This document shows positions 22,272 through 33,583 of a stretch of 64,000 nucleotides of DNA, in pieces. The DNA comes from Cercospora beticola. Lineage: Eukaryota > Ascomycota > Dothideomycetes > Mycosphaerellales > Mycosphaerellaceae. The notes under the pieces are model-generated. The model saw nothing but the letters and a program-made list of their open reading frames with translations. It was not told where the DNA came from and did no database searches. The stretch spans positions 1,116,001-1,180,000 of the forward strand of contig NC_088937.1 of the NCBI RefSeq assembly GCF_033473495.1, in the 5' to 3' direction. The translations under genes and the position numbers were made by a program. Position 1 is the first letter of the stretch. The number at the start of each line of letters is the position of its first letter.

Positions 22272-23329
22272 ATGGAAGATACCGTGGAAGATCAGCTCGA
22301 TTCGCAAGATGTGCTCCAAGAAACACCCCCGGCAGATGTCTTCATTGCCCCTTCCATACACCGCGACCTAGTCCTGGCTGGAGACAGTTATACACATCAC
22401 TCTGCCATTCCAAGAACAGTTCGCGATGACATGACCACGGAGTGTGTCTTGGGCGTGGATGAGGCCGGTAGAGGACCAGTTCTCGGTACATCTTACGCCA
22501 GCTCGTTTGCACGTCACTGCTAACATCTTCCTCAGGCCCCATGGTATACGCCTTGTACTACTTACCTCTATCAATGCACAGATCACTGCTAGCAGACAAG
22601 TACAAATTCGATGACTCCAAAGTGTTGACACCAGCTTTCCGCTCTGAGCTCATGGAAAAGATCTGCACTCCTGAGACTGATCTCTACGAACACGGAGGCT
22701 GGGCTGTGAGATCTATGTCGGCCAAGGACATATCCTCCGCTATGATGCGACCGAACGGGATGTATAACCTCAATAATCAAGCAATGGACGCTACCATAAA
22801 CCTGATCCAGGAGGTACTTGATTCTGGAGTCAATATTCGCGAGATCTACATCGATACGATTGGAAAGCCGGAGATTTATCAGAAGAAACTCGAGAAGATA
22901 TTCCCAGCACAGAGCATTACGGTGGCCAAGAAGGCTGATAGTCTCTATCCCTGCGTTTCTGCAGCGTCTGTCTGCGCCAAAGTCACGAGAGACGCTGCAC
23001 TAGATGTGCTCTATACCGCCTACACAGATGGCGACGACTCCGGAGAAGTTGCTTGGGGATCAGGGTATCCCAGCGATGCCCGTTGCGCCGGCTGGCTCAA
23101 GTCTAACATGGATCCGGTATTCGGTTGGGGCAACGAATGTCGATTCAGCTGGTCTACAGTGAAAGATATGCTGGAGGCGAAAGGAGCTCCTTGTCGAGCC
23201 GACTGGCCAGATGCTGATGAAGACACGGACAATATGAAACTGACCGGGTTCCTGATGGGCGCTGGCGATGATAAGGAGGACGAACTTGGCGCATGGTATG
23301 GCCGTAAAGTGACTGAGGCCGTGTTCTGA
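22272..23329 (+). CDS. Ribonuclease H2 catalytic subunit A
   Basis: Two exons, 22272..22485 and 22536..23329, with a 50-bp intron (GTACAT..CAG); 335 aa. The splice rebuilds the invariant motif VDEAGRGPVLG-PMVYA, which carries the first catalytic Asp-Glu pair. The other acidic residues are in IREIYIDTIGKPE and AKVTRDAALD, completing the DEDD metal site of type 2 RNase H. YKFDDSKVLT and WGSGYPSD are also family hallmarks. The enzyme removes single ribonucleotides and RNA from RNA/DNA hybrids in the nucleus, working with H2B and H2C subunits that are not in this window. Length agrees with eukaryotic H2A. Confidence 0.95.
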
Positions 23330-25408
23330 GGCAGCATTTCTGGTGGCTTAGCCCTTGTCTGAGTGGACGACGTGCCACACCAGCCTTCATTGACGCGTGA
23401 TGGCTGAGCTCGCTCTATTCTCTCATGCTAAGCTCCAGGAATTCCGTGCAAGCAGAGACGAAGAGAAGGAGCTTTGATGAGCGGTATGAGATTGCTCTTG
23501 ACTCAGCAAAGTTGCAGCCTATGGCGCATTCGGAGAGTACTTGCGAACGCATGCTGAAGACAGCAGGAATACTTTTTCCATTTGGGGGTTCGAGGGTTCA
23601 TCGCTGGCCTTGAGCGTGCGAGTCTGGCACTGAGAAGGACAGCACATCTGGATTCCTCTGAGTCACCACCACGAACTTCCCGCCTGAGTCTTGTGGATGC
23701 TTGCTGTGTCAGAAGACTTGAAGCATCATGTGCTCATTATTCAATGCTGCATACTATGATAGCGTTGGGCGTGGGCTAGAGGGCTTGGAGCCGATGTGTC
23801 GCCTCGCAAGAAATGAGGCTGCGTTCGGCGTGGCCCATTTACCAGATCCCCACTACTTGCGTAGAAGAGTGATGTAGAAGAATGTTACTTGGTAGCATAG
23901 CCGACCTCGGGGCAGTATGGAATTCAGCCACCATATGTGCTACGCTTCTGGATGCCATGATCATGATCAGATCCGCTCTTCACAAGCGGCCACACATCGG
24001 ATGTACCTTATTCCCTATACCTGCAGCACATCTCACATGCTTGCTCCTGGCCAACTGACCTTACTCCACAATGATCATCCTCGACAGCAGCAGCTTGACC
24101 AGGCTCACCGCTGTCAAAGGTCTTACTCGTTACCAGCGACGTCTTGTTGCATTTGCCACAACAAAAGTCCTTTGAGCCGACGCCAGCCATATTATAGTTC
24201 TCACGCTCTGAATAATACAAACACTCATACACCTGCCCGCCTCACCATCACAACAAGCTTGCTTGCTTGCAAGCGCCTGAGTGGGGACCTCTCTCCTGGT
24301 GCTCGAGCTACAGCCTACGAGAGATCTCCCACCAAAATAGTAAGAGAAAAGAGCTCCAGGCTGACCGCGTCAAATCCCTCTTGGCACGCTCAACATCCGC
24401 AAGCTCACCACAAGATTTCCGGAAGGTGACCTTGTGTGGACTACAGTATGTACATCATTATGAAAGCGGATCCGCTGATGAGGCGTACAACTCGTCAGCT
24501 CCAGTCTCTCCAACGAAACGAAGCGGAATTTGCCGCCACTAACTACCTTCGCATACTCAACACCCGCAAGAAATAAAAGGACAAACTACTAGTCCATTAA
24601 AGTGGTGATGTTGCATCCGTGCCGAGACCACTCAAAAGTTGGAACTCTTCCACCTGCCCTTAGAAGACAACCACAGTACGACTTTGCGGAAGTTCGATCC
24701 TATATCTGTCTAGTTCGAGGAGCACTGGCCAGGAAGCTTGTCTCTTGGCTTTCGCGCGTGGCGGTTAATTGTCTGTCCAATCGGAGGGGGTTCTGCAGAC
24801 ACCAATGACAGTTGCGCTTATTGACGGGGCAAATCCTGCCGCCGCTGGCACTTTTTTGGCTCTGGCTTTTGGCTCTGACATGGTGGCTAGTTAGTCCGTC
24901 GGTGAAGAATGCATGCAGACAATGTGATCAAGTTTCGAAGGTCTAGATTTGCTACCCATGTCGATTGAAGAGAAAGATGGTATACGATAGTTAGTGGTGG
25001 TAACATTCGATTTCAGTAGAAACATATTCTATTACAGCGTGTGTTTGATTCATAGAAGCTAAATCATTCTTTGCTCCGTAGTAATTGATATAAATAATAT
25101 ACAATCTTCAAAGGCAAGTTGTCGCCTTGTTCATCATTTGCTCCCCGTTCATAAACGCCAGTGTTGGACAAAATTTGATCTATTGTGCATACTCGCCGTG
25201 GGGTATCACGCAGACCGCTTCAAAACGCTAAAATGCAGAAAGAATTGTTGCAAGCAAAGCTGTTGCTGCAGTAAAGAATTGAAACGCTTGAACGCATCAT
25301 GTAGCCTTCCCAGTAATTCAAGGGGTAGTAATCAAATGAGGCCGTGAACTCCTCTTCCAGTTTCGTGTCGCGTGACGGAGCCGTGGTCGCTGAAGGTTGG
25401 TTCAGTAC
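23330..25408. other. 2.1-kb gene-poor convergent region, AT-rich in its right part
   Basis: Between the 3' ends of RNase H2A and the FYVE gene. From about 24830 to 25330 it is clearly AT-rich, with runs such as ATATAAATAATATACAAT. A 513-nt plus-strand frame at 23917 has no family character. The only candidate gene I see is a small Cys-rich minus-strand ORF near 24008..24190. Confidence 0.45.
24008..24190 (-). CDS. Candidate small cysteine-rich protein
   Basis: A 60-aa open frame from an internal ATG (MAGVGSKDFCCGKCNKTS...), with CCGKC near the start and ACEMCC near the end, seven cysteines in all. A putative 71-nt intron (GTAAGACC..GGTCAG) would leave a 36-aa peptide with a symmetric CCxxC ... 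CxxCC layout, similar in spirit to metallothioneins. I do not recognise a family. It could equally be chance: there is no neighbour or regulatory evidence. Confidence 0.25.
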   Translation of the reverse strand: MAGVGSKDFCCGKCNKTSLVTSKTFDSGEPGQAAAVEDDHCGVRSVGQEQACEMCCRYRE

Positions 25409-26245
25409 TCAAAAGGTACTCCATACCATGCCTCCCTCCGAACGAGCCATGCTGCCGATGCGAACATCGTCAGCCTGACGCATCTGGCCTGGGATGGGCA
25501 TGGCAGTGCCTTGCGAGCTGTTTGTGGACTCCGAAATGGAACTCGCGCGGGAGTGGTATAGTTTTCTGACGATCTTGTATTCGTCATAGCAAGGATCGCA
25601 TGCCTTGCTGAGGTGGCCTTCAGGATGAATGCGTGCATTCTGGTCGAGAGGGATCACCGATCGAACGTGGTTGTAGCACACGACATTGCCGCACCGTCGA
25701 CAGTGATGTCTGCGAAAGATCCAGCCAAAGGTCTCCTTGCAGACAGAACAGCTCTTTGCAGACTCGTCAGGCTTCCAGTGTGCTGTCGTTGGCGTGCCTG
25801 TGACTGGTCCCATCTCTTCCAATGAAATGGTTTCGCTCGCAGCTCGGCTCAACCCTCGTCGCAAAGATTCATGATCGCTGTCGCTCGGGCCCAGTTGGAA
25901 GCGTGCGAAATCTGTCGCAGCCGGTGAATCGAGCTTGCCCGCATCGAAGCTGCTCTCGTTGCTCGCTGGTGGGGTGTCGGGCGCACGTGGCCGCCCGGGG
26001 ATGTCGGTGGGTCGCGCAATCTTCTCGTTCGGGCGCAGTGCAGCTGGCACGTACAGCGGTTGACGGGGCTGACGCAGCTGGCGCACGTTCGCGTGATAGT
26101 TCGTAGGCGAGATGTTTTGTGAGGGTGGTGTCGTGGCTTGTCGACCACCAAAGGTGAACGCCTCGGGCGGCGATGGTCCGGCTGAGGGATTCATGTAATA
26201 CTTGGAGTTGTTCGGTTGGGCAGTGATCGAAGTTGTTGCCATCAT
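25409..26245 (-). CDS. FYVE zinc-finger protein, possibly Pib2-like
   Basis: A single-exon 278-aa protein. The N-terminal half is disordered and Pro/Ser-rich. The FYVE domain (about 155-225) has the WxxD-type start HWKPDESAKSCSVCKETFG, the PI3P-binding RRHHCRRCG core and closing cysteines in ACDPCYDEY, so eight zinc ligands are present. By family it should bind PI3P on endosomal or vacuolar membranes. The C-terminus ends GGMVWSTF, which resembles the short Trp-containing tail I associate with Pib2, a TORC1 regulator on the vacuole. That is a suggestion, not a firm assignment. A 1.56-kb promoter region separates it from the alcohol oxidase. Confidence 0.85.
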   Translation of the reverse strand: MMATTSITAQPNNSKYYMNPSAGPSPPEAFTFGGRQATTPPSQNISPTNYHANVRQLRQPRQPLYVPAALRPNEKIARPTDIPGRPRAPDTPPASNESSFDAGKLDSPAATDFARFQLGPSDSDHESLRRGLSRAASETISLEEMGPVTGTPTTAHWKPDESAKSCSVCKETFGWIFRRHHCRRCGNVVCYNHVRSVIPLDQNARIHPEGHLSKACDPCYDEYKIVRKLYHSRASSISESTNSSQGTAMPIPGQMRQADDVRIGSMARSEGGMVWSTF

Positions 26246-27807
26246 GGTGCGGTTCTAGACAGGCAGGCTGACAGCAGCACAATCGGCATCTGAATAGTGT
26301 CGAGTTGTTCGGGTGTTGGGGCAAGAGTTGCGGCAGCAAGAATCGGCGACCGAAGTGAAGACAATGGCCAGATCAACAATGGCAGGCAAGCTTGGGTGCT
26401 GCGCCAATATAGGCCGACCGAGCCCCGGGGATTTTGGTATCGAAGCGGTCTGGAGATAGCCTGAGGGTGACGGCGGAGGTGCAGCAAGGAACCAGATCTA
26501 GGTGTAGATCAGTTCCCAGGGACCAGGCGGCCGACGGGCGTGAGGGATACAGATAGGGAGTTTCGGGGAGTCTTCCTGGCCAGTGCCAACGTCTTGGTTA
26601 TCAGCAAAGGAATGACGGGCAGACGGGAGTCGCATGGGAAGACGGCGGTGGGCGAGAGTGCAGATGGTATATCAGAGTACAGTCCAGTCCAGTAGCCCCG
26701 AAACCCTGCCAAAGCCAACGGTCCACGGCACCAAGCTTTGGCACACGGCCACGGCGGGCCCAACGCGATTACCTACAACAGGCAGGCTCTCGCGTGTGGC
26801 CACTCTGCGCCACTGCGACGCTCGAATGCTACCGCCAACCATTCGCCCGTGCAAATGGCCGAGCACTCGGCGCTGCTCTTTGCGCGTGATGCCTCTCCGC
26901 CCACCGCCACCTTCAGCACAGCAACGACGAGCAGCGCGCGGAGCTGTCACGGGCAGACTGTGGGAGCAGTGCTCGCCTCGCTGTGATACTTCGGCTGCTT
27001 TGGTGGGAGATTGACGCATTGCTGCACAACCTTGTTCCTTCCATTTTTTTGCCCCGCGCTGATTGGACATATCTGTCGTCCTTATCTTTGCTGCTCCCAC
27101 AACGGCCTAGCGCGGGCGGGCGCGATATGCGGTAACCAGGATCATCACGTACCGACGCAAGCAGGGTTCGCTCGAGACTTGCTGAAACGAGAGACGTATT
27201 CCCCAGCGGCGACCTGCCATCGATAAAGCTAGCGTCCGGCGATTCGCTCGTCCGATGTGTCTCTGATCTCCACGGCGCAACGATGCCGCCACACGTGAAG
27301 CAGCATTGGAGTTGTTTGTCGAACGTGTAGAGTCCTCGTTTTGAACATGTCGCAAAGTTCGTGGTTGTCAGCCTCGATGCGCGCACATGCTGGTCGTATA
27401 CGTCTTACAGGGTCCCTCTCACACGCCGAGTCGCCGACGAAGATGGAGTCGGCCGTCCTGCCGAGGCATCCCCCCAGCAGCAGCCTGGACTTGTATAATA
27501 AACGTCGTAGTCACATCGCCCCAGTTGCGGCCGGAAGAGGGCTATACATATTCATCAATCTGTTGTACTGCACATTCGCTACTGCCATCGCTACCGGACG
27601 AGTTGTTGGAGGCCGTAGAACGAAGCTGTACCCGGGCTGACACGGCATCGCGCGCCGCTGCGAATCTGTGATCTTTGATCACTGATCGGGATTCTGATAC
27701 GACTGCCACCCCTCCAGCACCTCACCTCTTGGAAATCCGAGACCGGGCAATACGGGCCGACCACTGCCTGCCTGTCTGCGTGACTTTAGGCTTCGGAAGA
27801 TAAGAAC
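26246..27807. promoter_or_regulatory. 1.56-kb divergent intergenic region (FYVE / fatty alcohol oxidase)
   Basis: A GC-rich stretch between two start codons. Several overlapping short frames on both strands show no family traits. It probably contains two long promoters and leaders; I could not pin down specific sites. Confidence 0.4.
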
Positions 27808-30320
27808 ATGTCCGCAGAAGACACAACATACAATGTGGCCGACACCCCTCTGCCGCCAGCGCCCAAAGAAGACCCCTTGAGCTCCGAGCAATGGAGGATT
27901 TTGTCTGCCGTCGCGGACACAGTAGTGCCGGCACTCACCCGCGGTCTAAAGGGCACCGACCGTCTGCTACAGCATCCGCTGCGCGAGGAAATATACGATG
28001 CTGCCGGCAAACGCATCAGAGCTCTCGCAAAATTTAACGACGGCGATGAGACGGCGGAGCGCTACCTCAGCGAGAGCGCTGCCGCTCATCCGCTGTTCAA
28101 GGACATGATCACCCGAATGGTTGCATGCAATATGAGCGATACAGCCAAGAATGGGCTATTATTCATTCTTACCGCCCTGAAGTAAGGATTTCTCCACTCT
28201 TAGTTTCGCTTCGTGGTGATGAACGTCGCATTACCCGTTTCGGCCACTATGGCCGCGGTCGGGAGGCTCCTTCTGCACAAGCAAAGAACGACGAGGCTCA
28301 TCCGATCGAAGTCCGATGTTCTGCCTCCCCCAATAACGGCGCTTCTTTTTATTGAATAGACGTCAGCTGACGCAAACTTCTCTTCTCTAGTACGCGAGCC
28401 GGTGCATTGCTGCTCACGGGCCACACGACGCCTTTCTACGGCCTACCAGTCCGCGATCGCGAGAAGGTCATCCTCGGATGGGGTCAGTCTCGTATACCAC
28501 TGCTACGCGGCTTGAGCAGATCATTCACTGCGCTGTTTCGTGTCATATGGTTGAGAACATCTCCGACACTTGAAGCAGTACTGGGCTACCCGAGGGCTCC
28601 TGTGTATGCGCAAGCCGCACCGATTGGATATGGTTTCCATTTCCTCCAGATTCCCCCAAGCACTTCAGCTGAAGCCGAAGTGATCGAGACAGATGTGCTC
28701 ATTGTAGGCAGTGGTTGCGGAGGCGCGGTCGCAGCAAAGACCTTGGCCGAAGCGGGCCAAAAGGTGCTTGTTGTCGAGAAGCAGTACTACTGGACTCCTG
28801 AACACTTCCCCATGGGTGAACGTGAAGCCGGTCAACACTTGTTCGGCAATGGAGGCGTAATCCTTTCCGACGACTCCAGTATTAGTGTTGTAACAGGGAC
28901 AGCCTGGGGAGGCGGAGGCACAGTCAACTGGAGCGCTTCACTGCAACCTCAGGGGTTCGTGCGAAGAGAGTGGGCTCAAAAGTTCGGCCTCACTCACTTC
29001 ACAGGCTCTGCTTTCCAGGCGGATCTGGACGCCGTGTGCGATCGTATGGGCGTGAGCACAAATAACATCACTCACAACAAGGGCAATCTGGCACTGCTAG
29101 AAGGCGCCAGGAAACTCGGATGGAGCGCCAAAGCTGTAGCACAGAACACCGGAGGCGAAGTCCATCACGACGGATTCTGCACAAGAGGATGTCGTACTTG
29201 CGGCAAGAAAGGGCCAACTGTGACCTTTTTACCTGATGCTGCCGATGCCGGTGCTACCTTCTTGGAAGGCTTTGAGGTGAGTCAGATTCTATTTGATGAG
29301 AAAGACGCAACTCTGGCTACGGGCGTCAAAGGTATCTGGACCTCGCGCGATGGCATGGGCGGCCTTGCAGGCGAAGACCGAACACGTCGCGAAGTGATCA
29401 TCAAGGCCAAACGCACAATCATCTCCGGCGGATCAGTGTACACGCCTATCCTGCTGCAGAAGTCCGGTCTGAGCAACAAGCACATCGGCCGGCATCTCCA
29501 TTTACACCCAGTAAACATGGTCGCCGCGGTCTGGGACGAAGACGTCCGCCCCTGGGAAGGACCCATTCTCTCAACCGTCGTCAACGAATTCGAGAACATC
29601 GACGGAGACGGCTACGGTGCCAAACTCGAATGCACAACCATGCTGCCCAGCTCCTTCCTCCCTCTCTTCGAATGGCAAGGAGGTCTCGACTTCAAAGAAT
29701 TCACCGTCAAAATGCGACGCATGACAGGCTACATATCTCTCGCCCGTGATCGCTACGGTGGAAGAATCTATCCCGACGCCAAAGACGGAAGATGTCATAT
29801 CCAATATACTCCCAACGCATACGATCAAAAACACATCTTGGAAGGCGTCGTCCGTCTCGCCGAAATTTTGTACGTGGAAGGCGCAAGAGAAATCTACGCC
29901 GCCGTACCAAATATTGGACCTTTCGTGCGTCCATCAGCAGATGCAGATTCTAAAGTCTCTATGCACGCCAACGCGAGTCCTTCGGTCACGGATCCTGCTT
30001 TCGCTGCTTGGATTGCCAAAGTTCGATCGAATGGTTTTCCTTCACCTGGAACAGGCTTCTTCTCTGCTCATCAAATGGGTTCGTGTAGGATGGGCACTTC
30101 ACCGAAGAATAGTGTCGTCGATTACAGAGGACGGGTATGGGGTACGCAGAATTTGTACATTGCAGATGCTTCGGTGTTCCCGTCTGCAAGTGGTGTCAAC
30201 CCGATGATCACGAATATGGGAATTGCGAGAGGTATTGCCAGGGGTATCGCCGAAGAGGCTGATCGGGAGAATGTTGACCGTTTCAACGCTGTTAACACTG
30301 GAGTGAAAGCCAGGTTGTAG
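27808..30320 (+). CDS. Long-chain fatty alcohol oxidase (GMC-type FAD enzyme)
   Basis: Two exons, 27808..28181 and 28391..30320, with an unusually long 209-bp intron (GTAAGG..TAG); 767 aa. The splice reads FILTALN-TRAGALLLTGHT. The FAD-binding motif is TDVLIVGSGCGGAVAAKTL (about residue 220), followed by GTAWGGGGTVNWSASLQP, the family's FCTRGCRTCGKKG cysteine cluster and a C-terminal HQMGSCRMG with GTQNLYIADASVFPSASGVN. These are the marks of long-chain alcohol oxidases, which oxidise fatty alcohols to aldehydes with O2. The protein ends ARL, which fits a type 1 peroxisomal targeting signal ([SAC][KRH][LM]). That agrees with a role in alkane or fatty alcohol use. Confidence 0.93.
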
Positions 30321-30427
30321 GGAACGAGATGGATCTGCAAATTCTGGGAACAGAAGCAGGCTAATGTAGTTTCTTTCGGACAATGTTGTACAAATAGACT
30401 CCATAGAGCCCGTACACATATATATCA

Positions 30428-33334
30428 TTATGATAATACACCTCCCCTCCGCCTCGCATATTCTTGTTCAGCTCTCAACAAAGGACTACCAACAGGGCGA
30501 TCCTTCCTGAAATCATCCCTATTGACATAGCCCTCATCCTGCAAGATTCCAGTCGAGTGAATAAAATCCCAGAATTCCGTCAAACCAGTCTTCGAAATTC
30601 TTCCCACTTGATCTCTCATCACGAGTCTCGACTCGTCAACCAGTGTTCTGAGTTTACTCCACATTTGTCGATCAGCATAAACGCGAGCGACACTCTCTCG
30701 CGCTTTCCAGCCTGGTTTCTTGCCCGAAGCTCGACATGCGCGCATGAACTCTTCCATGGGACCAACACCAAGCAAGTGATGGTTACGAGCATAGCCTTCA
30801 ATCATTCGGTCGAAGAATACCACGTCAATGTTGGCCATAAAGCCTTGGCCCTGATCTTTCACTTGACGCCATAGGTTCTCGATCGCAGAGAAGTCGGGTT
30901 GTGGTTGACGAGCGAAGTAATAAGTCATCAGGATCGTGTAGATGTGTGCTGTGGGTTTGTGGCCATTCGAAGTCATGTGAGCGAAGACTGCGGCTGCGGC
31001 GGTGTCGTTGCCATAGTGTTTCAGCAGGCGGTCAATGATCATCGCGTAGCCCATGGAGTTGATGCCTGGTAAGCCGCTGTCTTTGTCCGCAAGCGCATCT
31101 ATAAACCCGATGATCTTGGCTTCTTGAGCGTCTTTGGAAAGGTTATCAAGGAATCCCTCTTCGAACAAGGAAGTCAGGAGTACTGTCCACGTGGTGGTGT
31201 CTGCTTGAATGCCCCGTTGTTGCATCTGACGGAGCACAGCAAGAGCGTCGTCGGCGCGCTTTCCCTGCATGGAGATACTGATGAGGGTGTTAAAGGTAGC
31301 GAGATCGGGCTCGATGCCAAAGGATCGTCCCCATGTGAAGACTTTTGGCACTTCCTCTGGCCTGACTGCAGCCAGTGCCGCCATCGCAGCGTTCATGATT
31401 TCCAGATTCGGTCGAGGCACGCCATCAACAGGTCCTGGGAACTTGCTCAGCAGCTCAGTAAGCAGGTTTTTGCTTCCAGCAAGCTGTTTTTGGAGGACTG
31501 GATCGGATGCTGCTTTAGCCTTGGCCGCGGCGAACCATTCCCTGCCCATTTCGCTCAATGCCTGCATGCCCACCTTCACGTTCCTGAGCTTTAGCAGTGC
31601 AAAGATACGTATGGACCAGGTATACTCGTCAGGTTGTAAGCCGGCCTGGCGCATTCTGTGGAAGAAGGCCTCCATCCCTTGTACGTCTCGCGCATTTTGC
31701 GCACCTCGCATCATGGCAGTGTATGTCTTCGTAGTGGGCTTGATGCCAAGCCGAAGCATGTGATGCCAGATCTCTACGGCTGTCTTGGTATCTCGCAAGG
31801 AGAGAGACGCCAGCAGCATATGCTCGTACAAGTCTAAGGGCAATGGCTCGCTGTCCTTGTGCTCCTCCGAATATCTATAGACCTCATTCACGATCCTGGG
31901 AATATTTGCCACATTCTGGTTCTGCATTGCGCGCACAAGCCTGTCCATTTGACGATATGCGAACTGCTCGGCTTTTGATCTAGCAGGCACAGCTGTGTGG
32001 CCATTGTCCAGAGCGACCGCGCCGCCAGTGGAGGGATCATGGCTACTAGCAGGAGTGGACAGCTCAGAATCGAGCACATGAGCTGGCTCCTGGGTCACTG
32101 CAGTGTCTCGAGCCTCTCTATTCTCCAGTGCTGCCGATAATGACGCTGTGCTGCAACCTACGCGTTCGAGCATGTCTTTGATGTGGTCGCTAATCTCCAC
32201 ATCCTCTTTCGAAATTAGCGCTCTCTCCAACAACGACGGCACGCGAGGAGGGCCTGCCATCTGCAGAATGGCTTTGAGTAACTTTGCCAGCGCGGCATAC
32301 GGGGCGCGTGTTGCTAGAGATACAGTAGTACCGTCGGTGGACTTGTGTTCCGTGCCCCTGAGCAAGTCCAAAGTCACCAGAGCAGCACTCGCAAAGTCCG
32401 AGCGCGAAGGGTCGTGGTTTTTGGCAGCATTCCACGATGGTCGTGCCTCTGGGAGCAGAACGTATAGCATATTCTCGAATGCGGTATCGGACGCCCGATC
32501 CTGCCAGGAGCTGAAGACAGTGGCAGATGGAAGAAAAGTCCAGTCATCCGTGGCATAGGCCACAGAAGCGATGGCTTGCAGCTTTCCCTCGGTGAAGACG
32601 TCGCCAAACGACTTGCGGGTCAAGTGTCCACCAATGCACAATCGCCAGATACCCATGAGCTCATCTATGCCTCTACGAAGTCCCTGCTCGTGTTGCTCGG
32701 CACCTTTCGCACGGAGATGCAACAATCCCCTTGCTATCTGCCAGATCAGGGGCCGGTAGTACAGGGCCTTCGTCACGTAGGCATTGTGGAGCAGCAGCAT
32801 CATTTGATATGGCGTCGGGCCTGGCGGGGCTGGATTCGGTGTGTGTAAGCTTTGCAGCCATTGTTCAGTGGCTCGATGCAGCAGTACGGCGAAGGTGCGC
32901 GATACATTGGTGATGTTCAACCAGGCTCCTCGCATACGCGGCACTTTGTTGCGGTACACCTGATCCAGGCGCTGCAGAGCATTCCATGTCGCCAGCAAGT
33001 CGGGGCCCTTAGAGCAGCGAAGCAGTTCGTCCACGAGCACTTGAGTCTCGGGCGGCAATGGGCGAGCCTCTGTTACGACTGCAGAAGAGACGGGTCGTCG
33101 TATGCTTCGTTGTCCTCTCTCCGCTGGCTGCTGGAGCTGATTGAGGAGCTGCTCTGGCCGCAGCTCCCTCCGCGAGTATCGTCCCGAGCCTGATGGGACA
33201 TCGCGGCGTTGCGTGCGCTCTTCTGCCCGGCCAAACGTACTTTGTGATAGCGCTCGCAGCGCCGTCGATCGGAGGCGACCGCTCTGCGCAGAAACGGCGA
33301 GGCGACAGGTGCTGCAGACGTAGGGGATGGACAT
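30428..33334 (-). CDS. Pentatricopeptide repeat (PPR) protein, mitochondrial
   Basis: A single exon. I start at the Met of MSIPYVCSTCRLAV (968 aa); the open frame extends 36 codons further upstream, but that leader overlaps the divergent phosphatase promoter. The Arg/Ser-rich, acid-poor N-terminus fits mitochondrial import. PPR units are clear in the second half, for example AVEIWHHMLRLGIKPTTKTY, GMEAFFHRMRQAGLQPDEYT, ALAVLRQMQQRGIQADTTTW and AAVFAHMTSNGHKPTAHIYT, each 35 residues apart within runs. Such proteins bind organelle RNA for processing, stability or translation; the target cannot be told. The ends of the two converging genes here are only 107 bp apart. Confidence 0.88.
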   Translation of the reverse strand: MSIPYVCSTCRLAVSAQSGRLRSTALRALSQSTFGRAEERTQRRDVPSGSGRYSRRELRPEQLLNQLQQPAERGQRSIRRPVSSAVVTEARPLPPETQVLVDELLRCSKGPDLLATWNALQRLDQVYRNKVPRMRGAWLNITNVSRTFAVLLHRATEQWLQSLHTPNPAPPGPTPYQMMLLLHNAYVTKALYYRPLIWQIARGLLHLRAKGAEQHEQGLRRGIDELMGIWRLCIGGHLTRKSFGDVFTEGKLQAIASVAYATDDWTFLPSATVFSSWQDRASDTAFENMLYVLLPEARPSWNAAKNHDPSRSDFASAALVTLDLLRGTEHKSTDGTTVSLATRAPYAALAKLLKAILQMAGPPRVPSLLERALISKEDVEISDHIKDMLERVGCSTASLSAALENREARDTAVTQEPAHVLDSELSTPASSHDPSTGGAVALDNGHTAVPARSKAEQFAYRQMDRLVRAMQNQNVANIPRIVNEVYRYSEEHKDSEPLPLDLYEHMLLASLSLRDTKTAVEIWHHMLRLGIKPTTKTYTAMMRGAQNARDVQGMEAFFHRMRQAGLQPDEYTWSIRIFALLKLRNVKVGMQALSEMGREWFAAAKAKAASDPVLQKQLAGSKNLLTELLSKFPGPVDGVPRPNLEIMNAAMAALAAVRPEEVPKVFTWGRSFGIEPDLATFNTLISISMQGKRADDALAVLRQMQQRGIQADTTTWTVLLTSLFEEGFLDNLSKDAQEAKIIGFIDALADKDSGLPGINSMGYAMIIDRLLKHYGNDTAAAAVFAHMTSNGHKPTAHIYTILMTYYFARQPQPDFSAIENLWRQVKDQGQGFMANIDVVFFDRMIEGYARNHHLLGVGPMEEFMRACRASGKKPGWKARESVARVYADRQMWSKLRTLVDESRLVMRDQVGRISKTGLTEFWDFIHSTGILQDEGYVNRDDFRKDRPVGSPLLRAEQEYARRRGGVLS

Positions 33335-33583
33335 GTCGTCCGCAGCAACAGAGCTCCTTCGCGCGCAGCTCGACTTTCCACCAGCGGACTCCCGAGCTCG
33401 CCGCCGGACCCAATTCCCCAATGGCCGACCCGCATCTTTCACGTGTCAGACGCCGATCCCGCGCACGCGTCACTTTCCCGTCTGGTTGCTTGCCAAAATG
33501 TTCGTCATTGCCATTGCGTTTGCCTGCGCTGCGCAGGAACGTAGAGCTCGCTGCCCTTGAGCTGCGTGTCGCCTCATACCACC
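33335..33583. promoter_or_regulatory. Compact divergent promoter (PPR / phosphatase)
   Basis: About 250 bp between the chosen start codons. It is GC-rich, with no obvious TATA box. Confidence 0.4.

Noticed and set aside
23917..24429. 170-aa plus-strand ORF
   Set aside because: His/Ser/Thr-rich translation with no motif, antisense to the Cys-rich candidate; composition looks like non-coding DNA.
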